From Microbacterium sp. (GTDB taxonomy: Bacteria; Actinomycetota; Actinomycetes; Actinomycetales; Microbacteriaceae): a stretch of 6,636 bases of DNA. Made by a program: the position numbers and the translations under genes. The notes below the pieces were generated by a model. The model ran no database searches and was not told where the DNA came from. It saw only the letters and a list, made by a program, of their open reading frames with translations. This document shows positions 1 to 5,770 of the stretch, piece after piece (position 1 is the first letter of the stretch; every line of letters starts with the position of its first letter). The stretch covers positions 1-6,636 of the forward strand of contig QFPD01000118.1 of NCBI GenBank assembly GCA_003248845.1, in the 5' to 3' direction.

Positions 1-298
1 GACGGCCGCCGGACTCGAGAACGTCACGCCCGAAGCCTTCAGCGAGGCGGTCGAGGAAGGGCAGGACGTGCCGCCGGCGACGCTCCTCGAGGCGACGAGG
101 ATCCTCGAGGCGGGCGACGTCCGCATCCTCATCGCGAACTCGCAGACCGGCGGAGCGGAGACCACGCAGGTGATCGAGCTCGCCAAGAAGCAGGGCATCC
201 CGGTCCTGGAGTTCTCGGAGATCAAGCCGCAGGACCAGACGTACCTGCAGTGGATGGAGGCGAACGTCGCACTGCTCGCCGATACGCTGAACAGGTGA
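1..298 (+). CDS. Zinc/manganese-type ABC transporter solute-binding protein, C-terminal part (5' end outside window)
   Basis: This is the extracytoplasmic metal-binding subunit of the ABC importer encoded by the next two genes. The frame is open from base 2, and 98 residues are visible before the TGA at 296-298. The segment fits the C-terminal lobe of the TroA/ZnuA (cluster A-I) fold: a TPEAF...A.EEG stretch, a strand with the ANSQTGG motif (visible residues 45-51), the strand IPVLEFSE, and the closing helix TYLQWMEANVALLADTL. Asp78 of the visible part (QDQTY, codon 233-235) sits where PsaA/TroA-type proteins carry their last metal ligand. The stop overlaps the ATPase start in GTGA, which indicates one operon. 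The signal peptide, the His ligands and any His-rich loop lie upstream, so zinc versus manganese cannot be decided from this piece alone. The neighbouring Zur-like regulator argues for zinc. Confidence 0.85.
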   Translation, partial: TAAGLENVTPEAFSEAVEEGQDVPPATLLEATRILEAGDVRILIANSQTGGAETTQVIELAKKQGIPVLEFSEIKPQDQTYLQWMEANVALLADTLNR

Positions 299-1110
299 CG
301 GCGCCCTCCGACCCCGTGCTGCAGATCCGCGGCGCCGCGCTTCGGCGCGGCGACCGCGAGCTGTGGTCGGGTCTCGACCTCGAGGTGGCGCCCGGCGAGC
401 TGGTCGCCGTTCTCGGCCCCAGTGGCTCGGGCAAGACCACGTTGATGCGAGCGATCCTCGGGCTCGAATCCCTCAGCGCGGGTTCGATCACGGCGCTCGG
501 CGAGCGCGTTCGCCGCCGCGGCAACCGCCGCATCGGCTACCTGCCGCAGGCGCGCCCGCTGTCGAGCGAGACGGGCATGCGCGGGCGCGACCTCGTCGCC
601 CTCGGTGTCGACGGTCACCGGTTCGGGCTGCCGTTCCCGCGCCGTTCCGACCGTGCACGGATCGACCGCCTCATCGAGGCCGTGGGCGCGCAGAGCTTCG
701 CCGACGACCCCGTCGGCGTGCTCTCGGGCGGAGAGCAGCAGCGTCTGCGCGTCGGCCAGGCTCTCGCCGACGACCCGCGCCTCCTGCTCTGCGACGAACC
801 GCTCACGAGCCTCGACCTGGCCAATCAGCGCGCCGTCGTGCGCCTGCTCGACGAGCACCGCCGCTCCGGCGCGGGCGTGCTCCTCGTGACGCACGACATC
901 AACCCCGTGCTCGACATGGTCGATCGCATCCTCTACCTCGCCGGCGGACGATTCACCCTCGGGTCCCCCGCCGACGTCCTCACGTCGGAGACGCTCAGCG
1001 AACTCTACGGCGCGCCCGTCTACGTCCTCCGTGCCGGTGACCGCCTGGTCGTCGTGGGGGCGCCGGATGCCGAGGCATCCCACCATCATCACCACGAGGA
1101 CCACGCATGA
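295..1110 (+). CDS. Zinc ABC transporter ATP-binding protein with His-rich C-terminal tail
   Basis: This is the cytoplasmic ATPase that powers the metal importer. The protein has 271 residues from GTG 295, chosen because it overlaps the upstream stop by 4 nt (GTGA). An upstream ATG at 250 would add 15 residues inside the preceding gene. All ABC motifs are present: Walker A GPSGSGKTT (41-49), Q-loop YLPQ (82-85), signature LSGGEQQ (143-149), Walker B LLLCDEP (163-169), D-loop SLD (172-174) and switch His200 (VTHD). The body matches the ZnuC/MntB-type ATPases of metal-chelate importers. The protein ends in HHHHHEDHA (263-271), a probable metal-binding tail on the cytosolic side. It overlaps the permease by 4 nt (ATGA). 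The family is certain; zinc specificity is inferred from the Zur-like gene and the His tail. Confidence 0.93.
   Translation: MTAPSDPVLQIRGAALRRGDRELWSGLDLEVAPGELVAVLGPSGSGKTTLMRAILGLESLSAGSITALGERVRRRGNRRIGYLPQARPLSSETGMRGRDLVALGVDGHRFGLPFPRRSDRARIDRLIEAVGAQSFADDPVGVLSGGEQQRLRVGQALADDPRLLLCDEPLTSLDLANQRAVVRLLDEHRRSGAGVLLVTHDINPVLDMVDRILYLAGGRFTLGSPADVLTSETLSELYGAPVYVLRAGDRLVVVGAPDAEASHHHHHEDHA
1065..1080. repeat. Perfect palindrome GGATGCC-GA-GGCATCC
   Basis: Two 7-bp inverted arms (1065-1071 and 1074-1080) are separated by 2 bp, inside the 3' end of the ATPase gene just before the His-tail codons. With only 2 nt between the arms, an RNA hairpin would have to open its innermost pairs. It is built from the GGATGC hexamer that recurs throughout the window. 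Function unknown. Confidence 0.6.
1096..1100 (+). promoter_or_regulatory. Ribosome binding site of the ABC permease
   Basis: GAGGA lies 6 nt upstream of ATG 1107. It is one of the few clear Shine-Dalgarno sequences in the window, and it supports that start within the ATGA overlap. Confidence 0.6.
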
Positions 1111-1961
1111 CCTGGGACGACATCGCACAGGCGATGTTCGGCGGCATCGCCGACTACGGAGAGATCCTCGCGCTCGTGCAGAACTCCCTCTGGGCGGGTG
1201 CCGTGCTCGGTCTCGTCGGCGGTCTCGTCGGCGTGTTCGTGATGCAGCGCGACATGGCGTTCGCGGTGCACGGGATCAGCGAGCTCTCGTTCGCGGGTGC
1301 GGCCGCGGCGCTGCTGTTCGGCTACGACGTCGTCGCCGGGTCGATCGTCGGGTCTCTCATCGCGGCGGCGCTCATCGGCTGGCTCGGGGCGCGCGCCCGC
1401 GATCGGAACTCGATCATCGGTGTGCTCATGCCGTTCGGGCTGGGCCTGGGCATCCTCTTCCTCTCGCTCTACAACGGACGCACCGCGGGCCGGTTCAGTC
1501 TGCTGACGGGGCAGATCGTCTCGGTGCAGAACCAGCAGCTGACTCTCCTGATCGTGATCTCGGCGCTCGTCCTTATCGCCCTCGTGCTCATCTGGCGCCC
1601 ACTGCGGTTCGACTCGCTCGATCCGCAGTCCGCGGCCGCGCGCGGGGTCCCCACGATCGCGGTCTCGCTCGGATTCATGATGCTGCTCGGCTTGACGGTC
1701 GCGGTCGCCGTGCACATCATCGGAGCCCTCCTCGTCCTCGCCCTCCTCGTCACGCCCGCGGCCGCGGCGATGCGCGTCGCCTCGGGGCCCCTGTCGGTGC
1801 CGCTGCTGGCGGCGCTGTTCGGGATCGTCTCGGCGGTGGGAGGCATCCTCCTCGCGGTCATGGGGACCCTGCCGGTGAGCCCCTACATCACCACGATCTC
1901 CTTCGCGATCTACCTCGTCTGCCGCTTCGCCGGCTCGCGTCGGGGCCGGGTCACCCGATAA
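1107..1961 (+). CDS. Zinc ABC transporter permease, ABC-3 family
   Basis: This is the integral membrane subunit of the importer. It has 284 residues, the normal length for the ABC-3 (ZnuB/TroC/MntC) family, with about eight hydrophobic segments, roughly at residues 24-45, 58-72, 76-96, 103-122, 144-163, 182-202, 204-221 and 231-272 (the last probably two helices). Family hallmarks are visible: MQRDMAFAVHGISELSFAG (46-64), corresponding to the conserved region after the first helix; FGLGLGILFLS (110-120); and LLVTPAAAAMR (213-223) in the late helix pair. The start ATG 1107 overlaps the ATPase stop and has a GAGGA ribosome site. TAA ends the gene at 1959-1961. It closes the importer operon, since a promoter-like sequence follows. 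The substrate is most likely Zn(II), inferred from context; Mn(II) is the alternative for this family. Confidence 0.92.
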   Translation: MTWDDIAQAMFGGIADYGEILALVQNSLWAGAVLGLVGGLVGVFVMQRDMAFAVHGISELSFAGAAAALLFGYDVVAGSIVGSLIAAALIGWLGARARDRNSIIGVLMPFGLGLGILFLSLYNGRTAGRFSLLTGQIVSVQNQQLTLLIVISALVLIALVLIWRPLRFDSLDPQSAAARGVPTIAVSLGFMMLLGLTVAVAVHIIGALLVLALLVTPAAAAMRVASGPLSVPLLAALFGIVSAVGGILLAVMGTLPVSPYITTISFAIYLVCRFAGSRRGRVTR

Positions 1962-1996
1962 ACGCCCTCTCCCAGCCGACTCCGAAACCGCGTCGG

Positions 1997-2002
1997 TAGA
2001 CT
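1997..2002 (+). promoter_or_regulatory. -10 promoter element of the Zur-like gene, probable leaderless start
   Basis: TAGACT fits the actinobacterial -10 pattern TANNNT. It ends 7 nt before ATG 2010, which would place the transcription start on or next to the start codon, so the mRNA would be leaderless. No Shine-Dalgarno precedes ATG 2010, which agrees. No convincing -35 is seen about 17-18 nt upstream. The whole 1962-2009 gap contains no AT-rich inverted repeat of the kind bound by Zur, so autoregulation is not evident. Confidence 0.55.
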
Positions 2003-2009
2003 CCCGGTC

Positions 2010-2450
2010 ATGGCCCAGCGCAACACCTGGCAGCGCGATCGCGTGCGCGAGGCGCTCGGCGACGCCACGGGATTCGTCAGCGCACAGGATCTCTACGCCG
2101 CCCTTCGCGACGAGAACACCGGCATCGGCCTCGCGACCGTCTACCGCGCGCTCGCGACGCTCGCCGCGAGCGGGGAGGCGGACCAACTGCAGAGCCCCGA
2201 TGGCGAGGCGATCTACCGCGCCTGTTCGACGACGGGCCACCACCATCACCTGATCTGCCGGTCGTGCGGCAAGGCCGTCGAGATCGAGGCGCGCGAGGTC
2301 GAGTCGTGGGCTCAGCGCACGGCCGCGGCGCACGGCTTCACCGCCGCCGAGCACGTCGTCGACATCTTCGGCCTGTGCGCCGCGTGCAGCGCCGCCGCGG
2401 CGACAGCGGATGCCGCAGCATCCGCCCCCGACTCCGATGCGCGTTCCTGA
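2010..2450 (+). CDS. zur: Fur-family zinc uptake regulator (Zur-like)
   Basis: This is a dimeric DNA-binding repressor predicted to sense Zn(II) and control the adjacent importer. Its 146 residues comprise an N-terminal winged helix (about 1-75), with recognition helix near GIGLATVYRALATL (38-51), and a C-terminal dimerisation domain. The structural zinc site CxxC...CxxC is complete: Cys83/Cys86 (CRSC) and Cys123/Cys126 (CAAC). The HHHH run 77-80 plus Glu98 and His115 aligns by eye with the regulatory site of actinobacterial Zur. Cys72 and Asp64, together with a His of the run, could form the extra site known from Streptomyces Zur. The HHHHLICRSCGKAVEIE stretch is typical of Zur rather than of Fur, PerR or Nur. 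An Ala/Asp-rich tail (127-146) is dispensable-looking. The ATG sits 8 nt after a -10 box, suggesting a leaderless mRNA. The 3' end overlaps the next gene. Confidence 0.9.
   Translation: MAQRNTWQRDRVREALGDATGFVSAQDLYAALRDENTGIGLATVYRALATLAASGEADQLQSPDGEAIYRACSTTGHHHHLICRSCGKAVEIEAREVESWAQRTAAAHGFTAAEHVVDIFGLCAACSAAAATADAAASAPDSDARS
2406..2425. repeat. Inverted repeat, 8-bp arms with 4-nt loop, at the zur/permease overlap
   Basis: GCGGATGC (2406-2413) and GCATCCGC (2418-2425) are perfect complements around CGCA. The element lies in the low-complexity tail of zur and spans ATG 2410, just upstream of ATG 2437. In RNA it could form a hairpin over the permease start region. It is related to the palindrome at 1065-1080. 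Confidence 0.6.
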
Positions 2451-3498
2451 GCGGACCGCTCCGCGGCAGACGTACGCCCCGCGCACGCAGCGGCTCGATC
2501 GCGACCCCCGCTTCGCACGCGCGGGACTGATCCTGCTCGGCGCCGCGGTGGTCGCGGTGCTCGTCGTCGTCGCCATCGTCTCTCCCGGTCCCGCCCTCCC
2601 CACGCGCCTGCAGGATGGGCTGACCCTCTCGATCAGCGTCCTGGTCGAGTCGATGCCGTTCGTCGTGCTCGGTGTGCTGCTGTCGATCGTCGTGCAGGTG
2701 TGGGTGCCCCCGGGGGCTATCGAGCGCTGGATGCCGCGGCGCGCGTGGGCCCGTCGCATGGTGCTGTCGCTCCTGGGCATGCTCGTGCCCGTCTGCGAGT
2801 GCGGCAATGTGCCGTTCGCCCGCGGCCTCATGATGCGCGGGTTCACGGTGCCGGAGACGCTGACCTTCCTCATCGCGGCCCCGATCGTGAACCCCATCGT
2901 GATCATCACGACGCACCAGGCGTTCGGCTTCGACGACGGCATCCTGATCGCGCGCCTACTGGGGGGCTTCGCGGTCGCGAACCTCATCGGGTGGCTGTAC
3001 AGCCGGCATCCCGACCCCGACGGCCTCCTCACGGAGCGCTTCGCCGCGTCGTGCGTCGTCGCTCTCGAGTCCGACGCGCACGGCGGGCGCATGAGCGACC
3101 GGGGGCGTCGCAGCCTCGCGCATTTCGTCGTCGAGCTGCGGGCCGTGCTGCCCGCCCTCATCATCGGCTCGGCGCTCGCCGGGGCCGTGCAGGTGCTCGT
3201 ACCCCGTTCAGCGCTGCTCGCGATCGGATCGAACCCGGCGCTGTCGATCGTCGCCATGATCCTCCTCGCGATGATCGTCTCGATCTGCTCGAACGTCGAT
3301 TCCTTCTTCGCACTGTCGTTCGCCTCGACGTTCACGCCCGGATCGATCGTCGCGTTCCTCCTTGTCGGGCCGCTCGTCGACGTCAAGATGCTCGCGCTCC
3401 TGCGCACGACCTTCCGCAGCCGCGTGCTCGTCGGGCTCGTCGTGATCGTCGTGCTGTTCGCGGTCGCCGTCGGATCGGTGGTGAACCTCTTTGCGTGA
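2437..3498 (+). CDS. COG0701/UPF0718 permease (ArsP_1-like, DUF318)
   Basis: This is a polytopic membrane protein of the family containing B. subtilis YcgR. Members are predicted permeases, often paired with a TIGR03943 protein as here. From ATG 2437 it has 353 residues; ATG 2410 would add nine (MPQHPPPTP), and neither has a good ribosome site. The family signatures are PVCECG (118-123, paired cysteines 120 and 122), AAPIVNP (147-153), SICSNVDSF (282-290, Cys284) and GPLVDVKM (311-318). There are about eight to nine hydrophobic segments in two halves, joined by a hydrophilic loop at 189-230 rich in His, Asp and Arg. The gene overlaps zur by 14 nt and the next gene by 8 nt, so co-transcription with zur is likely. 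The substrate is unknown. A Zn-linked role is inferred from position; ArsP relatives export organoarsenicals, but no arsenic genes are seen. Confidence 0.85.
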   Translation: MRVPERTAPRQTYAPRTQRLDRDPRFARAGLILLGAAVVAVLVVVAIVSPGPALPTRLQDGLTLSISVLVESMPFVVLGVLLSIVVQVWVPPGAIERWMPRRAWARRMVLSLLGMLVPVCECGNVPFARGLMMRGFTVPETLTFLIAAPIVNPIVIITTHQAFGFDDGILIARLLGGFAVANLIGWLYSRHPDPDGLLTERFAASCVVALESDAHGGRMSDRGRRSLAHFVVELRAVLPALIIGSALAGAVQVLVPRSALLAIGSNPALSIVAMILLAMIVSICSNVDSFFALSFASTFTPGSIVAFLLVGPLVDVKMLALLRTTFRSRVLVGLVVIVVLFAVAVGSVVNLFA

Positions 3499-4270
3499 CG
3501 CGTTCTCGGGCTGGGGATCGCGCCTTCTCGGCGTGGGACTGGCAGCAGGTCTGTCGGCCGTGACGATCGGCCTGTGGATGACGGGACAGCTCGGGCTGTA
3601 CATCAACCCCGACGGGGCCTGGTTCGCGGTGACGATGGCGATCATCGCGCTCGTGGGCTGCGCCGTGAGCTTCGCCCTGCCGCGCGGAGCGGAAGCCGAC
3701 CACGGTCACGATCACGGGGACCCGGAGCACGGCCACGACGACCACGGCCACGACGACCACGGCCGCGCTGCGGTGGGCGGCTGGACGGCCGCGGCGGCTG
3801 TCAGCGGCGGCATCCTCGCAACCGGCATCGTCGCGGCCATCGTGCTGACGCCGCCCGCGACGCTCTCCGCCCAGCTCGCTATGGAACGCGACACGGGAAC
3901 GCCCCCGCTCTTCCAGGGCGCTGACAACATCGCCCTCGCGGCGACCGGCGACACCGCCTCGTTCGGAGTGGGCGAGTGGGCGAGTGTGTTCGCAACGGCG
4001 ACCAACCCCGAGTCCTTCGACGGCAGCCAGGTGACGCTCACGGGATTCGTGACGCCGGGAGACGACGGCTTCGCGCTCACGCGCCTCGTCATCACGCACT
4101 GCGTCATCGACGCGCAGCCCGCGAGCGTCCGCGTCGCGTCGAGCGATGCGTACGACACCGGTCAGTGGGTGACCGTCACCGGCACGATCCGCGACGACGA
4201 CGGTCGCCTCGCCATCCACGCCTCCTCGGTCGAGCAGATCGCCGAGCCGAAAGATCCGTATGAGTACTGA
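3491..4270 (+). CDS. TIGR03943/DUF1980 (UPF0703, YcgQ-like) permease partner with His-rich loop
   Basis: This is the usual partner of the preceding permease. Its 259 residues start at TTG 3491, chosen because it overlaps the permease stop by 8 nt and gives a sensible first helix; the first ATG would remove that helix. Hydrophobic helices lie at about 10-32, 43-63 and 97-119. A soluble beta-rich domain follows (about 125-259, DUF1980), containing GFVTPGDDGFALTRLVITHCVIDAQP (split here as GFVTPGDDGF 185-194 and LVITHCVIDAQP 199-210) and ending PYEY. As I recall, relatives carry a Cys pair (CC) where His203-Cys204 stand here. Between helices 2 and 3 is a loop with eight His (71-90) interleaved with Asp and Gly. 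By the positive-inside rule this loop faces the cytosol and the C-terminal domain faces outside. A metal-related role is inferred; the function is not established. Confidence 0.8.
   Translation: MRDAFSGWGSRLLGVGLAAGLSAVTIGLWMTGQLGLYINPDGAWFAVTMAIIALVGCAVSFALPRGAEADHGHDHGDPEHGHDDHGHDDHGRAAVGGWTAAAAVSGGILATGIVAAIVLTPPATLSAQLAMERDTGTPPLFQGADNIALAATGDTASFGVGEWASVFATATNPESFDGSQVTLTGFVTPGDDGFALTRLVITHCVIDAQPASVRVASSDAYDTGQWVTVTGTIRDDDGRLAIHASSVEQIAEPKDPYEY
3728..3764 (+). repeat. 15-bp tandem repeat encoding HGHDD
   Basis: The 15-bp unit CACGGCCACGACGAC occurs at 3728-3742 and 3743-3757 with no mismatch, followed by a 7-bp partial copy to 3764. It is in frame and encodes the HGHDD-HGHDD-HG part of the His-rich loop. 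This looks like recent in-frame duplication, so the copy number may vary among strains. Confidence 0.8.
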
Positions 4271-5687
4271 GTCGCGCCGTGCGCGCCGGCAGCGTCGGCG
4301 TTCCCGCGCGTTCCTCGGCGCGTTCGCGATCGTCGCCCTACTGCTCGCTGTGGTCGGGTTCGCCGGAGCCGCCGTCACGACGGTGCAGGGCCCGCGCGCG
4401 ACGCGCGTGAGCGTCGACCCGGATGCTGCGACCCGCAACGCCGGTGCGCGCCTCATCTTCACGACGACGCAGTCCCTCGCGGAGGTGACCCCCGACCAGG
4501 TGACGGTCAGCCCGGCGGCGGCCTTCACGGTCGACACGTCGGGCCGGAGCGTCGGCGTGCGCTTCGCGCTGCCGCTCTGGGACGACACGGAGTACACCGT
4601 GACGATCCGGGACGTCGCGGGAGTGGGGGGTGGGGCATCCACGACCCTCACCGAGACGTTCGCGACCCCGAAGCTCGAAACGTACATCCTGCAGCGCGGC
4701 GGCGGCGGCGACACCGTCTTCCGGACGGACCTCGAGGGCGATGCCGCGGTGCCGGTGTACACGGCACCCCAGATCGAGGACTTCCGCGCGACGAGCTCGC
4801 ACCTCGTGATCTCGACGATCGACGACGACGACCACTCGCACCTCGTCGTCACCGACCTCGACGGTCAGGGCGAGCGCGAGCTGCGGCTCCCGGGGACGGG
4901 TACCGTCACCAACCTGCAGAACGCCGATCGCGGCGACCTCATCGGCTACACCTTCACCGACGCCGATGTCGGCGCCGCGGGGGCGCGGGAGAACGTCCTC
5001 TACACGGCATCGCTCGCCGACGCCCAAGCGCAGACCGATCCGATCGCGATCACCCGCACGGGCGGCGAGTCGCGCGTCGGCGACTGGCGGTTCGTTCCCG
5101 GTACCGACAGCCTCCTCACGCTGACCTACGACGGCGCGCTCACGCTCGTGTCGCCCCCGACGGGCGCCGGCGGGTCGGGTGGAGATCCCGTCGCTCTCGG
5201 GAACGCGCTTGCGATCGACGGCATCGCCCGCGGGACCACGACGGTCGTGATCGAGCGGGTCACGGGCCCGGCCGCGATCGATCTCGCGACCGCGCAGGAG
5301 GTCGCCCTGCCCGCGACCGACAAGTCCCTCGGCCAGGTGAACCGCGTCATCCCCCTGCAGGACGGCACCACGCTCCGCGTCCTCGCCCTCCTCGACGGGT
5401 TCACCGTGCGCTCGACGACCGTCAACGTCGTGGATGCCGCGGGCGCCGCCCGGCCCGTCTTCGCGATCGACCCGCAGGACACGCTGATCGACACGTGCGT
5501 CTCGCCGAGCGGGCGCTACGCCGCCTTCCTCGTCGCCCCCGACGCCGTCTCCAACACCTACGACGCCCACCGCCTGCCGCTGCCGAAGCAGGTGCAGACG
5601 CACGTCGTCTCGCTCGCCGACGGCACCGAGCAGGTCGCCCTGAGCGGCTTCGACATCTCGTGGTGCCAGACGCCACCGCGGATGTGA
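4260..5687 (+). CDS. Membrane-anchored protein with Ig-like and beta-propeller-like domains, function unknown
   Basis: This is an extracytoplasmic protein of 475 residues. A very basic N-terminus (Arg-rich, 6-16) precedes a single hydrophobic helix (about 17-39) with no lipobox cysteine, which predicts an uncleaved signal anchor with the bulk of the protein outside. Residues about 46-137 resemble a bacterial Ig-like (Big_5/SbsA-type) domain: VDPDAATRNAGARLIFTTTQ, then VTVSPAAAFTVD and LPLWDDTEYTVTI. From about 140 to 470 there are beta-rich repeats of TolB/WD40-like character (VVTDLDGQGERELRL; DWRFVPGTDSLLTLTYDG; CVSPSGRYAAFLVAP), probably a propeller. Cys413 and Cys469 could form a disulfide. 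An acidic, His-containing patch DDDDHSH (188-194) could bind metal. ATG 4260 overlaps the upstream stop by 11 nt, which places it in the zur-permease transcript. Its function is unknown; an accessory or scaffold for the upstream membrane pair is a guess. Confidence 0.8.
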   Translation: MSTESRRARRQRRRSRAFLGAFAIVALLLAVVGFAGAAVTTVQGPRATRVSVDPDAATRNAGARLIFTTTQSLAEVTPDQVTVSPAAAFTVDTSGRSVGVRFALPLWDDTEYTVTIRDVAGVGGGASTTLTETFATPKLETYILQRGGGGDTVFRTDLEGDAAVPVYTAPQIEDFRATSSHLVISTIDDDDHSHLVVTDLDGQGERELRLPGTGTVTNLQNADRGDLIGYTFTDADVGAAGARENVLYTASLADAQAQTDPIAITRTGGESRVGDWRFVPGTDSLLTLTYDGALTLVSPPTGAGGSGGDPVALGNALAIDGIARGTTTVVIERVTGPAAIDLATAQEVALPATDKSLGQVNRVIPLQDGTTLRVLALLDGFTVRSTTVNVVDAAGAARPVFAIDPQDTLIDTCVSPSGRYAAFLVAPDAVSNTYDAHRLPLPKQVQTHVVSLADGTEQVALSGFDISWCQTPPRM

Positions 5688-5700
5688 GCGGCGTGCAGAT

Positions 5701-5722
5701 GCCCGCGGGCAGCCCCGCGGGC
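5701..5722. repeat. 9-bp all-GC hairpin between the Ig-like gene and the glycosylase
   Basis: GCCCGCGGG (5701-5709) pairs perfectly with CCCGCGGGC (5714-5722) around a CAGC loop. It starts 14 nt after the TGA at 5685-5687. No T-run follows, so it is not a classical intrinsic terminator. It could still attenuate transcription, protect an mRNA 3' end or mask translation starts at 5684 and 5699. Confidence 0.6.
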
Positions 5723-5726
5723 GGAG

Positions 5727-5749
5727 GCGCGGGCGCGGGCGCGGGCGCG
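5727..5749 (+). repeat. GGCGCG hexamer repeat
   Basis: Nearly four copies of a GGCGCG unit lie just downstream of the hairpin. A related shorter run occurs at 5807-5820. If translated in the glycosylase frame they give Gly-Ala repeats. Such GC runs are prone to slippage and sequencing error. Confidence 0.6.
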
Positions 5750-5761
5750 GTCAGTTTCTCC

Positions 5762-5767
5762 GGAGGA
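5762..5767 (+). promoter_or_regulatory. Ribosome binding site GGAGGA deciding the glycosylase start
   Basis: GGAGGA is the strongest Shine-Dalgarno match in the window. It ends 3 nt before GTG 5771 (GGAG ends 5 nt before it). This favours GTG 5771 over the upstream GTG 5684 and ATG 5699, which have no comparable site. Confidence 0.5.
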
Positions 5768-5770
5768 GCG

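Noticed and set aside
1031..1999. Plus-strand frame of 322 codons overlapping the ABC permease
   Set aside because: Arg/Ala/His-rich frame-shifted shadow of the permease gene, with no hydrophobic helices or motifs.
1962..2009. Possible Zur operator upstream of zur
   Set aside because: The gap has no AT-rich inverted repeat resembling known Zur boxes. The operator of the importer would lie left of the window.
1089..3407. Very long minus-strand open frame of 772 codons
   Set aside because: It is antisense to the permease, zur and COG0701 genes, which have clear family motifs. It arises from GC-rich codon structure, its product is Arg/Asp/Glu-rich low complexity, and it has no recognisable domain.
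2700..3563. Plus-strand frame of 287 codons within the COG0701 permease
   Set aside because: Arg/Pro/His-rich shadow of a gene with well-conserved motifs in another frame.
3383..4852. Minus-strand open frame of 489 codons
   Set aside because: It lies opposite the TIGR03943 and Ig-like genes. Composition is shadow-like (Arg, Ala, Asp, Val rich) and no motif is seen.
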